Positions 1 to 42,900 of a DNA stretch of 64,000 nt are shown piece by piece. The stretch's first letter is position 1; the number at the start of each line of letters is the position of its first letter. Source of the stretch: Anas platyrhynchos (lineage: Eukaryota; Chordata; Aves; Anseriformes; Anatidae); the NCBI RefSeq assembly GCF_047663525.1, contig NC_092588.1, positions 148,533,501 through 148,597,500 on the forward strand. The letters are read 5' to 3'. The position numbers were made by a program, and so were the translations under genes. Below the pieces are notes generated by a model. That model did not search any database, was not told the origin of the DNA, and worked only from the letters and a program-made list of their open reading frames with translations.

Positions 1-986
1 CACACAGCAAAATCATACAGGGAATAGTAGTAAGTGATACAAACTGGAGGTATACCAGGTATAATACGCTAGACAAACGCAGACAAGAAAGGCACAAAAA
101 GTTTAACAAGGAGGTTAAATGCTGGAACAAGCAACTTACAGGATGTACCAAGGACTAAGTTGAAATCTTTATTACTGAAGAACTTAATATAAAATCGGAC
201 AATTCTTCTAAAATTACCACTTAATTAAAAATAGGCACCACTATAAGAAGCCCAAGACAGATGTGATGATCACAACAGGCTCTTTCTGGCCTTACTGGAC
301 AAGGTTTTATTTTCTTGGACTATCTAGTCCTTTCTAGTCAGAACTGTGACAGGAGTAAACTACAAGAAATACCCCACTTCTAATAAAACAAACAGTTATA
401 TGTGCAGGACACCAAAATAACACATGATTTCCTAGTCCATTCATTTAAAATACAAACAGACTCAACTCTGGTATACATACACCTGTTTTGAGCAAGTATC
501 AGTTGATCACACAAGGCAACACACAGTAATTGCTTCTTGGTTTTAGAAATCAACTTATAAAATCATACTTTGTATGTAACAGTCTCAGCCTGTTACACTG
601 TAGTTTATTTTTAAAAGATAAAGTGCCATTTTGACTAAATCTGCAATCATTACAGTTAATAAAAAAGGAATTTGAAATTACACTATCCACCTACGTCTTC
701 AGTATGCAAACAGACACAAAGCATAATACGGCAGTGAACAGAAAATGTAGTTTCTGAGCAGGTTTAAAGTCTTTACTTTCTCCCTCACATTCCCAAAACT
801 AAAAATTGCTTTTGGAATCAAGAAATCACATGTCTGATGGCAAAGTTTTAAGAGGCAGAAGTGGTATGCCACCCTCTGAGTTCAGAGTCTGGCACCTACG
901 AGTCTCTTTTATGTGTGAGTTTTTTCTTTGACAGCTCTGAGCTGGGGCTGCAGGCACCCAGGCTGGCGGCCACCAGCAGAGCTGTG

Positions 987-1000
987 GTGCCATCTGCTGG
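987..1000 (-). promoter_or_regulatory. CTCF core-like motif
   Basis: The minus strand reads CCAGCAGATGGCAC, matching the consensus CCASYAGRKGGCRC at every position. It lies in a WDR37 intron. Binding cannot be told from sequence alone. Confidence 0.4.
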
Positions 1001-1281
1001 GCGCTCTGCTGCCCGTGCTCCTGGCTCTGCCACCAAGCAGTGAAGTATTTAGGAAAAGCTGCTTTTACTCCCTCACCAGAATTTTTACTGCATTCAAGAG
1101 AGAAGCAAGAGCTACAAAGTATAAAATATAGCAGAAAGGAACAAAACTTCAATTCTGAACCATACATCAGTAGGGTTCGATGTTGGTTTAGATCTCAGAT
1201 GAGAACAAAAAGGCAGTAACAATACTGACTGTAGGTGAAAATAAAGACAATTTTCACTGAAACTCCTACCTGTCCTCCTTA

Positions 1282-1343
1282 CGACCTACCATATGACCTC
1301 CAGAGGTCCCTTCCAACCTCAATTATTCTGTAATTCAGTGATT
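1282..1343 (+). mobile_element. CR1 LINE 3' tail fragment
   Basis: The segment carries the CR1 3' end signature: GACCTCCAGAGGTCCCTTCC, then CAACCTCAA and a degenerate ATTCTGT tail. Only about 60 bp remain, in the last visible WDR37 intron. Confidence 0.7.
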
Positions 1344-1588
1344 TATTTCACACTGAAAGCACAACAAGCGGAGATGACCTGTTTGATCAATTGTAGTAAT
1401 AACCCTGAACTACAGTATAACCAATGCAAAAAAAAAAAAAAATGTCTTATAAAACAGGGGAATTAACTTAGTACCTCAAAGAGCACATTAACAACTTTGT
1501 TCAGATTGGCAACTGAGGACATTTATACTCCTAGAACTTCTAAAAAAATTTTTATGTTTTGTATTAATTGTGAAGTAAGTGTCACTTA

Positions 1589-28300
<26,712 letters not shown>

Positions 28301-28479
28301 CGCCGCCATGGAGACGGGGCCGGGACGGGCCGGGGCGGGGAGGGAGCGTGGCGCTGAGGGGGTCCCTGCCCCGCCGCCATGGGCGAAATGCGCCGCGGAG
28401 TTGCAGAGGGGTTTGGGGAGCCCCCAGCAGGGAGGCAGCTGTGTGGGGAGTAAGGCGGGGAGGCACCGCAAGTGTCTGC

Positions 28480-28815
28480 CTAAGCATCCTCCTCAGCGTC
28501 CCCCAAAGTGTCCCCAAAGTGTCCCCCTAAATGTGCCCCTCAGCATCTCAAGTATCCCCCTCAGCGACACAACTGCCCCCCAAGTGTGTCCCCAAGTGTC
28601 CCCATAAATGTCACCCTCAGCATCCCAAGTATCCCCCTCAGCATCCCCTAAGTGTCCCCATAAGCATCCCCCTCAGTGTCCCAACTGTCCCCCAAGTGTC
28701 CCCCTAAATGTCACCCTCAGCACCCCATGTCTCCCTAAACATCCCCCTCAACATTCCCCCAAGTGTTCCCCTAAGCATTCCCTTCACCATGCCCTTCACC
28801 ATCCCCCTCAGCCTT
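28480..28815. repeat. C-rich degenerate minisatellite
   Basis: About 330 bp are built of diverged copies of a 10-20 bp unit of the type CCCCCTCAGCATCCC / CCCAAGTGTCCCC. The copies form higher-order groups. The block lies directly upstream of the WDR37 CpG island. Open frames across it result from the repeat, not from a gene. Confidence 0.85.
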
Positions 28816-31800
28816 CACTTTATGCTGGTATTTAACAACCCAGCCTGCTTTTCCTTACTTCAGCCCCACAGCTGGCTGAGGAGGGAGATGAAACTTCACT
28901 AAACCAGACACAGAATTCCCTACTTTTCGATAAGGAAAGGCAGAGCAATGCCAAGCCTCGGTGCTCGGCCAAGCGGGACCGCCGACACGGTGACAGAAAG
29001 AGAAAATCAAAGGCAGCCGCCGCGGTCTGCACGCAGGCTGCTCGCTTTGAGGCTTACAACACGTAATTGAAATGGGATTAATTCCTCTGCTGATTAACGC
29101 TCAGAAGAAGCCCCAGTGTAAAATTCATTGTAGCAGATTATGAAAGTCAGAAGAGGCCTTTGCCTAATTACTTGCTCTCTTTCTTCAGATTATCTAGCGG
29201 CCTCTGAAGAGGTCTGTAAAGAGGCCAGAAGAATACAGGCCTCGTTGTGAGGGCTACAAATGTTATCACATTTTCTTTTCATGTGCTTCCCAGCTACAAC
29301 TGTGCCTTCCGATTTCTTTTGTCTTTTTTTCCTTTCTACCTCCTTTTATGCAGCCACGTCCTACATCTTAATTGCAACTGTACTAACAGACAAAAATAGT
29401 GTGGTTTACCTATTTACTACCATCTTTTTCTTCACTGGAGGTTATTCCAGAAGATAACCAGCCTAACTAGTTGAGAACTTCCCATAGCTTTCACCCATTC
29501 CCTTTTTCAACGCCCCCAAAAGGAAGGGAGCAAAAAGAGTGGCTGAGTGGCGTTAAGGAGAGGAAAAGGGGAGGAGAGCATGGGCAAAAAAAGATGGAGA
29601 AGGGGTAGAACAGCATCGCCTGGGAGGAAGCTTGAGCACAACCAAGCAAATGGCACCGTTTGATGCTTTGAATTCTCCTTATAGTTACTGCAGGTGCAGT
29701 TATCTCAGCCGTATTATCTAAGGCACCGCTGGAGTCACCATGATTCAGTCCCTAAGAAAAAATTCATTTAAGCCTCATTATTCCTACTGAAGTTACTTCA
29801 TCCTAATGTAATTGTTAATGTAATGCAATGGAAAAAAATGTCCAGAAAGCACATGAGTATCCACATTTGATATTTCTCTGGAAAATAAATAAATAAAAAA
29901 TTGCTCTGCAACTGTCTTCCCTGGAACAGCTCACTCTCTAACAGCAGGGGGCAATAAAGATAACACTTTTTTTTTTTTTTTTTTTTTTAACTGATGAAGC
30001 AATGCAAAATACTGCAATAGGGAAAGACAGGGCTTTCAACAACTTCTTCCCTGACATGGGGTGACTAACCCTAAAATCAACAGGGCTGGTATGGATGCAG
30101 TTACTTTCTCACGAGAACTGTGTGACAAGCAGCACTGTTGTCACCCTAGCCCTGGGCCTGGTGTTGTTTTGCTGCTGCATGACAAGGGCAGCAAGGCACC
30201 ATTTAACAAACACGTACAGAACAAACTGTTTTTTGCAAGCTACTTGTTTTAAAAAAGACACTTGCACAGGTACCAGTACAGGAGCCTAGGGAAACATGGG
30301 GCAGGATTAGTTAGCATGAGTCTTACCAACAGCTAGGTGTTTGTTTGTTTGGTTTTCTTTTGTTTGTTTTAAGTGCTACAGTAAAAGTAGTGGCACACAT
30401 TGGGTTGTCCTTGACACCACCTTCCAGACCGTCTGCTGCTGTACTTCTGCACCCATAACTGGACTTGAGAAAACAAGATACGAGGCTTAGGAAACCAGCA
30501 ATGGAACAAAATAATAATTGAATCCTCTACATAAAAATTTTCCAAGCCTGAAAATGTAGCAGGAAAAAGCAGAACTTCCTGCCCAGTGCACAAACCAAAA
30601 GAAAGAACATCAATAAATAAAGAAAAGAAAAGAAAATGAGATCTAGGGGATAAAAGCACTCCAGGGTTTTGTCCTTCTTATAGGAAACCTCTTAATAATT
30701 CCTGGCTGTAAGAGCTGTTTCCTGTATTATTCATCGTCACCTTATGCCATACATGCAATTTTCCACCACAAGTCTTCCCATCACACTCGAGATAGCAAAC
30801 TGCAAATACAGCATCTTATATATTTAGCATACATGTATTACATTTTTACTACAAAGCCATCTGTCTTCTCTGAAGCAAGCAAAAACCAACCCACTTTCCT
30901 GCAGCTGGTCTTTTAAGAAATCAAACAGCAGAGTGTTTAGGACAGGGAGTTATTACCTGCCAATACAGATAAATTCCAGGCTGGTGCTAGCTCTGCACGT
31001 TAGTGTAGCCTTCAGACAGGTATTTTCTGAAGAGCTATGACTCCAAGGCAGAAGCTGACTTCTGACAAGGATGCTGCAGGGAGATTAGCAGCTCGGTCTA
31101 CAGCTGAGAAGGGTGAACTGGAAGTCTTAAGCTTTAAAACAAGTGAAAAGGAAGCTTAAAAAAAGGCAGATTGGACGTGAAGGGTGGAGAAAAATAAAAA
31201 CTTGTTTCCTTTGGCAAGTTGAGAACTGAGGAGAGGCTTACTCCACAAGTCTGTGTCTTCTGAGGTCAGATCCCATGGAACCCTGCATTTATTTATCCTG
31301 CCATTTACTGCCTTCTCGTTTAACTTCCTGGATAATTACAGTGTTTTGCTCCAGTTTGGTGTATTTGCATTTCCCTTCAACTCAGTAGACAGCAAAATTC
31401 TGTCAGTAATTTGCAGCTGGTTGGATTTTCAGGTGAAACGAGAGACTTCCCAGTGGTGACAAGTGCTTTCCTTGTTGGCAGAGTATCGGAAAACAGTCAG
31501 CAGACTTCAAGAGATGCATAAATTAAATCAAGTCCTAAAGCTATATAGATGTCACTTCACGCTTCATTTCACACAGGGAAGAGCAAAATTTCTGAGGTTT
31601 CAGTGTAATGCATGCCATTACCAAAACTAGAGGCCATTATTTCCAACACAAATAGTTTGTTTGTGGGTATGGGGCAAAGCGGGAGGGGAGAGAGTGAGAT
31701 GAAGATGGTACAGATGGCATAAAGCTTGGTCCTGAGGACATCCTTAGAGAAATGCTTGGGAGGTCTCTCACTCGTCTGTTTTGTGATGAGGGTTTGTTGT

Positions 31801-31925
31801 GGCTCTCACAGCCTTTTTGGCTCCTTTTTGGCATCCTTTTATTCTAATTTAATTTATTTTTATTTTATTTAATTATATTTTTTTCACATGGAGCAATGAA
31901 CCTAGAGAGTGGGCTGCGCAGCAGA
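28816..31925. other. WDR37-IDI1 intergenic stretch, no gene seen
   Basis: I see no gene. There is a homeodomain-site-rich segment at 29,040-29,240, a CTCF-like motif at 29,941, a T run at 29,968-29,988 and a (GTTT)-rich patch near 30,340-30,368. The rest is unremarkable AT-rich sequence. Confidence 0.5.
29941..29953 (+). promoter_or_regulatory. CTCF core-like motif
   Basis: The sequence ACAGCAGGGGGCA matches the CTCF core except for the first base. It sits between the divergent WDR37 and IDI1 promoters. Confidence 0.35.
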
Positions 31926-31928
31926 TGG

Positions 31929-32083
31929 ATTATTTTATTTTATTTTATTTTATTTTATTTTATTTTATTTTATTTTATTTTATTTTATTTTATTTTATTT
32001 TATTTTATTTTATTTTATTTTATTTTATTTTATTTTATTTTATTTTATTTTATTTTATTTTATTTTATTTTATTTTATTTTAA
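31929..32083 (+). repeat. (TATTT)n pentanucleotide array, about 30 copies
   Basis: About 150 bp of perfectly uninterrupted TATTT units end about 130 bp before the first CCAAT box of the IDI1 promoter. Imperfect T/A-rich precursors lie just upstream at 31,836-31,885. The long open frames of repeated FILFY across it are a by-product of the repeat. Confidence 0.97.
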
Positions 32084-32204
32084 TTTCTTGTGGTGCTGCC
32101 CGGTTTCACCTTGCCCCCTCCCCACGCCCCCCTCACGAAGCCCTGCCCCCGTGAGGCCCCCTGCCAGGACACCAACGTCGCCCGCCTCAGCCGGGTCCCG
32201 CCCT

Positions 32205-32408
32205 CCCCACCCTGATTGGCTAGCTCGCCATCCCCCCTCTCCTCATTGGCCCATGCCACCACCCCTCTGTGCGTCGATTGGCTGCGCTTCACGCCTGTCC
32301 CCCCCATCCCACCCGCCTCCCTCCCTCCAGTCGCGGTGGGGCGATCGGGCGATGCGGTGACGTCAGCGTGCCGCCGCCCGCCCATTGGTGGCGGCGGGCT
32401 GACGGGCG
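32205..32408 (+). promoter_or_regulatory. IDI1: IDI1 promoter with four inverted CCAAT boxes and a CRE
   Basis: Inverted CCAAT boxes (ATTGG) occur at 32,215, 32,245, 32,277 and 32,384; the first three are spaced 30 and 32 bp apart. A perfect CRE (TGACGTCA) lies at 32,358-32,365. NF-Y sites of this kind are the usual partner of SREBP in sterol-regulated promoters. Only a poor sterol-element candidate is visible, TCACGCCTG at 32,289-32,297, right after the third CCAAT box. The region is CpG-rich and has no clear TATA box. Confidence 0.75.
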
Positions 32409-36482
<4,074 letters not shown>

Positions 36483-36747
36483 ATAGCTGCAGTGAAAGAT
36501 GCTGAAGGCTAGTAATGATGTACTAAGCGTGGTAACTCACCACTCAGGTGCAGAAAAGTGGCCCACATGGAGCACGTGTAACAAATAATACTATACAGAG
36601 GTGTTTAGAGCCGTTTTTTCCTGCTGCTTCACCCCTTTCTTCCAGCCCCATTCCCCGTGAGTGAATTAAGCTTGATGTCATTTAAAATGAGCAACAGTAA
36701 TACAAGAATCCCCCTTGGGTTCATCTTCCTCCGTTGCCTCGTGTGAT

Positions 36748-36753
36748 ATTAAA
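36748..36753 (+). terminator. IDI1: Candidate IDI1 polyadenylation signal (ATTAAA)
   Basis: ATTAAA lies 266 bp after the stop codon and is followed by a TG-rich stretch (GCGTGTGCCTGG), as expected downstream of a cleavage site. A canonical AATAAA at 37,867 is a distal alternative. Confidence 0.5.
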
Positions 36754-36759
36754 GAATCC

Positions 36760-38300
36760 TCAGCCTGCGTGTGCCTGGCTGGCCCTTCCTGGCAGAGCCG
36801 CGTGCCCTGGGGAGGGAGCTGGGTGCCTGCTGCCCCGCTCATCCCCTAGAGGTGACAACATCTTAAACAGCAATTACAAAGGAATTAGGGTTCTGCGCTG
36901 ATGTTGGGAAAAGCAATCACCAAAGGAGAGGTGATTAGTTCAAAGTGGTTAGGATGATTTTAATTGCAGAGTGTGCAACTCTTCAACTACTGTACTATAC
37001 AATTAACCGAGCACATAAAGGTTCAGTAGTGGGATTGTGTGGACTGAGTTTTCACACAGATTGCAAGTGCTACGTGGTGGGCAAAATCAAAACACTGATT
37101 TCTCCCCGTCCCCCACCTGTTTAGTTGGCAACCAAATACTGGACATTGCTAATTGGTATAATTAACCATTAATTTTTAGGTATAGATGGTGGGTACCTAA
37201 CACAGGTAGTGGCGTGTCCTTGCAGGAGGGGAAGGGATATGCATTAGGTAGCTCTTCCTCATCTTCCAGCAAACAGGCATCCTGCTACAAGTTGTTTCTT
37301 TGTGCAACATCTGCTGTGATAATCCTTCCAAAGTCCTGGAAAATGCACGCCTCAATACAGAAATTCAGGATTGAGAATTTGGGGGTTTATACCAAGTCTT
37401 AATTTCAGTTGATCAGAAATTCCAGCAGAGTGTAAGAGCCAATCCATTGTGATCTTGCCTTTTCTTCCCACCCCCAAAAAATTTAAATTGATTTCTTTTC
37501 TTAGTAGATCACTCAATCCAGGTACCTTCAGGTCATTTCTGGGTGAAATAGGGTATTGTTCCTACTGGTGCTCCGTGTCTGTGAGCTGTGGTTATAACTA
37601 GCCTGTGCCTGGTGTCAAGGTAAAACCCCAATTTTCAAATGCTTTGTGTTTCTCATCCCAGTTGTGCCAGCAGCTCTACACTTAAAGTTTTTAGGGCCAA
37701 GTTGTTGTATGTTGGCCTGAAATGATTGATTGTCATGAAGCAAGTAACAGGGAGGGAATAGTAATGCAGTTACAGCTCTCGAATTCAGTTCAATCAGCCA
37801 TGTTACTCAAGTAATGTCTTTATAGTCCTTTTGAAATACCCGGAATACTTTTTAAAGATTGTCTTGAATAAAAGATGACTATTAAAACTCCTGACCTAAA
37901 ACGTGAACTGGGTTTTTTTTTTGCAGACTTAATTGCCCCATGAACAGGCCTCCTAATAAGCATCACTGAAGCAATATGGCTGGGAGTAACAGGGCACACT
38001 CTTGTTCGAACAAAGGTCTCCTCTATCAAAGAGTTACTTGGAGTGAGAGCTGGCAAAGCGTATCCTGAATAACAGACATGAAGAGAGTGTGTGCCCTGTG
38101 AGCAAAGTTGTGCCAAACAGTTCTTTAACATCAAAACATTTAGAGAACTTTAAAGTTTTTCTTGACATTGAACTTATTTGCAGCATTAAAGACAATTTAA
38201 TAACGAATTTATTACATGAAGGAGATGAGGGAAGGAATACGAGTGTAAATCCACAAATACAACTCCAGTATGTGCAAGCTGACACCTGAACACTCCTGTT
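36760..38300. other. Stretch between IDI1 and the solo LTR, no gene seen
   Basis: I see no coding frame or repeat body. An AATAAA at 37,867 could serve as a distal IDI1 polyadenylation signal. Confidence 0.5.
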
Positions 38301-38306
38301 ACCTCT

Positions 38307-38827
38307 TGTGTTGGGCCTCCTTGGGATAGTCTTCACAGTTGCTCACAGGCTGCTGTATTTTGGATTTGTGATGGAAAACAGCGTGGCTCACGCAGTGAGG
38401 TTCACAGAGTGCAGCACAGCACCTAGAGCCAAGGACGCGTGGTGCTCGCACTGCCTGCCAGCCAGCAGGCTGCAGGTGCACCAGGAGCTGGGGGGGGCAC
38501 AGCCAGGACAGCGCAGGGGTGTTCCCAACTGTGGGGCTTCGGGGCAGAAATAAAAGCTGGGGGCAGACAAAGGGGGGCATTGGGAGTTACAGCATTTGTC
38601 TTTTGTGAAGTGTGATGGCTCCTTCTTTGCTGAACAGCTGCCGATGGTGGGAAACGGGAAACAGTGACTGAATTCTTTGTTTTGCTTTGCTTGTCTTAGC
38701 TCTACTGCCTCTATCTCGATGCAGGAGTTTCTCGCTAGTGCCCTTCTGGTTCCTTCCCCCATCTCTCTGGGGAAAGTGAGGAGCAGCTGCGTGGTATGTA
38801 GGAGCCTGCTGGGGTTTAACCACAACA
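38307..38827 (+). mobile_element. Solo LTR of an avian endogenous retrovirus
   Basis: The element begins TGTGTTGGGCC and ends ACCACAACA, with a near-perfect 6-bp flank duplication: ACCTCT at 38,301-38,306 and CCCTCT at 38,828-38,833. Its parts align by eye, in opposite orientation, with the LTR at 61,578-62,118: a CCAAGGAC block, a GTGCACCAGGAGCTGGG block, and TATCTCGATGCAGGAGTTTC near the 3' end. No internal retroviral sequence lies beside it. An AATAAA at 38,550 is the likely LTR polyadenylation signal. Confidence 0.8.
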
Positions 38828-38833
38828 CCCTCT

Positions 38834-39500
38834 GGTATCGAAAAATAGTTGGAAGTAAAAACAAGATCAAGGATTCTCCTCCTTGCCTTTTATATTTTTT
38901 TTCACTGGACTCCACTATAAACTTTAAAACTGCTTTGTGTTTTGTTCTTGCACCACGTTTGTAACGCATGCTTTTACTCATTTACAGGTATTTTCTACCT
39001 TGTTTATGACCAACTAGGGACAAAAAGGGAATATTTAAAGTTTGGCAATGCATTTTGCATTGAATGTATACAGATTTGTTTTCAGCTTCTGAAGGGAAAA
39101 CAAGCGTTGACATGAACTCAAGCCATTTCAGTCTGATCCATATTTTTAAATACTATTTAAATTAATAATCTGAAATATGAGTAATCTAGGTTGTAATCTA
39201 CCCTGCTCACACTTTTACAGACCATTAGGCTGTGGGTCAGCACTAGATCTGCAACTATTTCTCCAGTTGCAGTCAACATTCAGCTTAGTTAACTGGCAAG
39301 CATTTCATTCACCTAAACCCCTTTCAGTGCCCAACACCAACTCGGTGCAGTGCTTACCTGTCTCCTCTCCCTTCCCCACCAGTTCCAGCCCTACCTGCAA
39401 CAGGAACTCATCACCTACATCCGAGAATTAACAGGCATGTTGAAAACCAAGCCTCGTTAATTCAGCTCCTCATAAAGCTTTATGTTTTTAATTCTGGTGG
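38834..39500. other. GTPBP4 3' flank, no gene seen
   Basis: AT-rich sequence between the solo LTR and the GTPBP4 3' end. I see nothing else. Confidence 0.5.
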
Positions 39501-39504
39501 CAGC

Positions 39505-39587
39505 TTTATTAACAAATACTTTTTTTTATATATATATTTTAACCTCATTTTAAACACAGTTTTACATTAAATAACAAATGCTTTATT
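39505..39587 (-). terminator. GTPBP4: Candidate GTPBP4 polyadenylation signals
   Basis: On the minus strand two AATAAA hexamers lie at 39,587-39,582 and 39,510-39,505, about 245 and 322 bp after the stop codon. Which one is used cannot be told from sequence. Confidence 0.5.
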
Positions 39588-39831
39588 GCTACAGGAAAGT
39601 CAGCAGTGTCATTGGTCATGTCTATTTAGAAATGGCTTCTGCCACCAGTACTGACAAGTTTCTCCTGCTATTACTAACCCTTAGTAACAACTTAGAGCTG
39701 TAAGATCAACATATCAGAAGTTTCTGAGCTTCAAATACCATGTGCTTTTTTTGATATTCTCTTTTACAGAAAAAGGAAAACAGGACCAGAAGTGACTTTT
39801 AATAAAATTATGTTTTAATTCAGAAGGGCGC

Positions 39832-39984
39832 TCATCTTCTCTGTGTTTTACCCATTTTTCTCTTTCCGGCCAGGAGATGTTTCGGCTTGGTGTCAAATAT
39901 GTGCCTGTCCGCCTCTCCTTTCCTGCCCATGCGATTCATTTTCGTCTGAGCTTTCTTTGCCATAGTCTTGACCTTCTTCACCAT
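39832..39984 (-). CDS. GTPBP4: GTPBP4 exon 17 (terminal)
   Basis: The exon has 153 nt and encodes [20 protein letters not shown] to GKTQRR and TGA at 39,834-39,832. Confidence 0.96.
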   Translation of the reverse strand: MVKKVKTMAKKAQTKMNRMGRKGEADRHIFDTKPKHLLAGKRKMGKTQRR

Positions 39985-42900
39985 CTATTTAAAAACAAGC
40001 ACACAAATATGCTGAGTGACTTCCTCGGTAACTCGGGTAACTAGCTTTACCTTTAAAAAAAACAAAGCTAGAGGATTTTAACAGGGACATGAAATAATGC
40101 CCAACATAACCACCTGCTACTACTCTAGCATAATATAAGGGTAAGTAACAATTAACAGCCATAGAAAAACTCTTTTTTTTCCCCCCTCCAATATAATAAA
40201 AATATGATTATGCTATCCCTAAAGATCTTACATTACTGAAGGTGGAACTCCACCATTAGATTATGGAGTGTATACAGATTTTAGATCTCTTCTGGCATAA
40301 TTGTATTTCAAGAAAAATAAAGTCCTTTCTTAGTCTGTACTGTTACATCTTATTTTTAAGAACAAACTAGGCATTTTTAAAGTCTAGAGTTCAAACAGAC
40401 GATGAAACTGAAAAGAGAAGCAAAACCAACCAGTACTGCAGGTTTCCCAGAAGCTGTTTTAAGTACAACTCCACCTGCTGTAAAGGGCAGATGACTTTAC
40501 AAACCTTTTCGTCACGGAGCCCGGAGACATCCCGTGGTGGGCGAGAGGAGCTGCGACTGCGTGCCACAGATGTGGGGGTTTCGGACTCATCACGTTTACG
40601 TTTCCTTGTGACGCTGCGGGACCTTCTGGCGTAATGTGCCTGAAATTCAGAACAGCGCTTTGGTTATTGAAAACTGAACTAATCGGCTTGGACAGACGCC
40701 CCATTTCTAATTAGACTAACATGAGAAAACAGGAAGTAAACTGCTGTGATTCACTGTCGTGATGCAAACAGTTACTTTGGATACCAAAAGACAAAATGAT
40801 ACCTGAGGCATTTTGGTTACTCCACAGTAAAATAAAGACCTTGTCACCTGGTGGTCACTGTCTTTCTGTCCCAGAGTAATATTCAAATTTCAGTGAATAT
40901 TAGCACATTCTTTTCAAAATTATGAATTCAATTTTTATAATCTTTTTTTCAAAAGTTCATAAGTAATGGATAAAAAGACACAGACTAACGGATAGCAATA
41001 CAGAAGCAAATTTGCAACAGCGTAAAAGCAATGAAAAAATATCCCCTGATTAGAGCCTGTTTACAGGACCAAGCCCTAGGGAACCATCATCCCACAGCGT
41101 GAGAATGAAACTCCTCATTGAGATAGCTCTTCAGTCAACATGGCATATCGGCCCTGAGAAGCGCGAATGCTTGCTTCAGATGGGCACTGTTGACACTCCT
41201 TGTTTCCTAACCCCTTGTTCAGCTAAAGAATTCAAGGTCTCAAGATCTACATATCCATAATACTGCTGGATTTGCTGTGCAAAAATATATTTTTTTAAAT
41301 TTGAAATAAAAGAAAATGGCTCCCTAAGGCAAATCTAGGCCTGAAGTACTCTGACTGACTTACATCTAAAAATGCCAGTCACGGTATCCAAAATTCAATT
41401 ACAGGTCACGACATTAATGAACTGTAAAAAGATGAGCCTGATCCAATATCACTTTCTGAAATACCACTACTTCTGACATAGTTGTGTCTCATCCAACAAC
41501 GCAGTCCTGAAAATTAAGCCCAGTTCTTGTATCCTATACAATTCCAAAAGAATTCTAACAGAAAGCACTGCATATATGCATGTGTGATTCTACAGAAATA
41601 CACATTAGTACATGTTTTCAGCCAACCCAGTATGTTATCATATCACTCAAAAATTCCAGCATCAACTGCCTCATTTAGGTTTCCTGTTTCATCCTTAATT
41701 GATTCCACCTCTCTCTCTCTCGTGTCAACTGTGACACACCATTCAAGTGTGCACAAGGAAATTTAGCATGTAACGGAATTGATCTCTCTTAGATGAACAG
41801 TGTTAAATTAGCAGAAACTTACATCATCTTTGTTAGTCATGTCAAGTCCAAGATCACTCATTTCTTTCTCTAGCACCTTCCGCTGGACCTGTAAAAAGAC
41901 AGTTAGGAAATCATGTTTATTTTAAAAAAATATATTTATATCTTAACTTTGTCTTAACATGCAAAAAAAAAAATAAAGATGCAGCAACCCAACTAAACTG
42001 AATTCTTAGAAACTTTTCCTACAATATGTATGGAATCCTATAAAAGACTCATTTGTGTTACAGAAAAAGAAATAAAAGAAAGGTTTGGCCTCCATAACTA
42101 AATAGTTATCAGAACTCCTAGGAGCACAGAAGGAAGCAAGCAGCAAGGGAGAGGGTCAAACATGAGAAAAAGCCATTATTGCCCAAAATTAGTACGTGGT
42201 TTTATAAGTTTTTATACATCAACAAAGTCTTACTACAGAACATGTTCTATACTTGCCTTCTTAGCCGTTCGAGGCATCCTTGGCCCTCGAGTATCTTTTT
42301 CCTTTGACTGCAGGATTTTCAGTTTCTTTTTTTCTCGGATCTGTTTTGCCAGCTGTCGGATTTCCATCATTTCTTCATCTTCGCTTTCTGGTTCACTGTC
42401 ATATTCTCCAGCAGCTTCTCTCAGCTCCTCTTCTTTCTCTAATTCTTCCAGTTTCTTAGAAGAGATTAAATGAAAACCAAGATGCTCATCAAATCCTTCA
42501 CTTACAATCCTCAACATCACATTTCTGTATGGTGCAGGACCTTTCCAAAGACAGCATGCAGACACTTCGAAGATGGAACTGTGTTATTTTAGGGCGCCTC
42601 CAACCATGCTCTGTGCACTTAGTGATACAGATTACTGAGCAAGAATCCAAGGGGATTCAAGTCCTATGAAGACCTACTTGATCACATCACATCACATTGT
42701 CGTTTGGCTGATTTGTACAGCTGCCCTGAAGGTGCCCACTGTGTGAGTTCAGATGTACCGTACTGTGACCTGTACTAGCTGTGCTGTTTCTGGTAACACA
42801 CTCTCAAAAAATCTTCTGTTTCTAATTTAGCATGATTCCGGAGCACTAGCAATTCAGATGAACCCAACTGCATACCCAGCAGGCTCCGCTGTCTGCACTC

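Noticed and set aside
31896..32360. Long open frames rich in FILFY repeats
   Set aside because: They are reading frames through the (TATTT) array and the GC-rich IDI1 promoter, with no gene structure.
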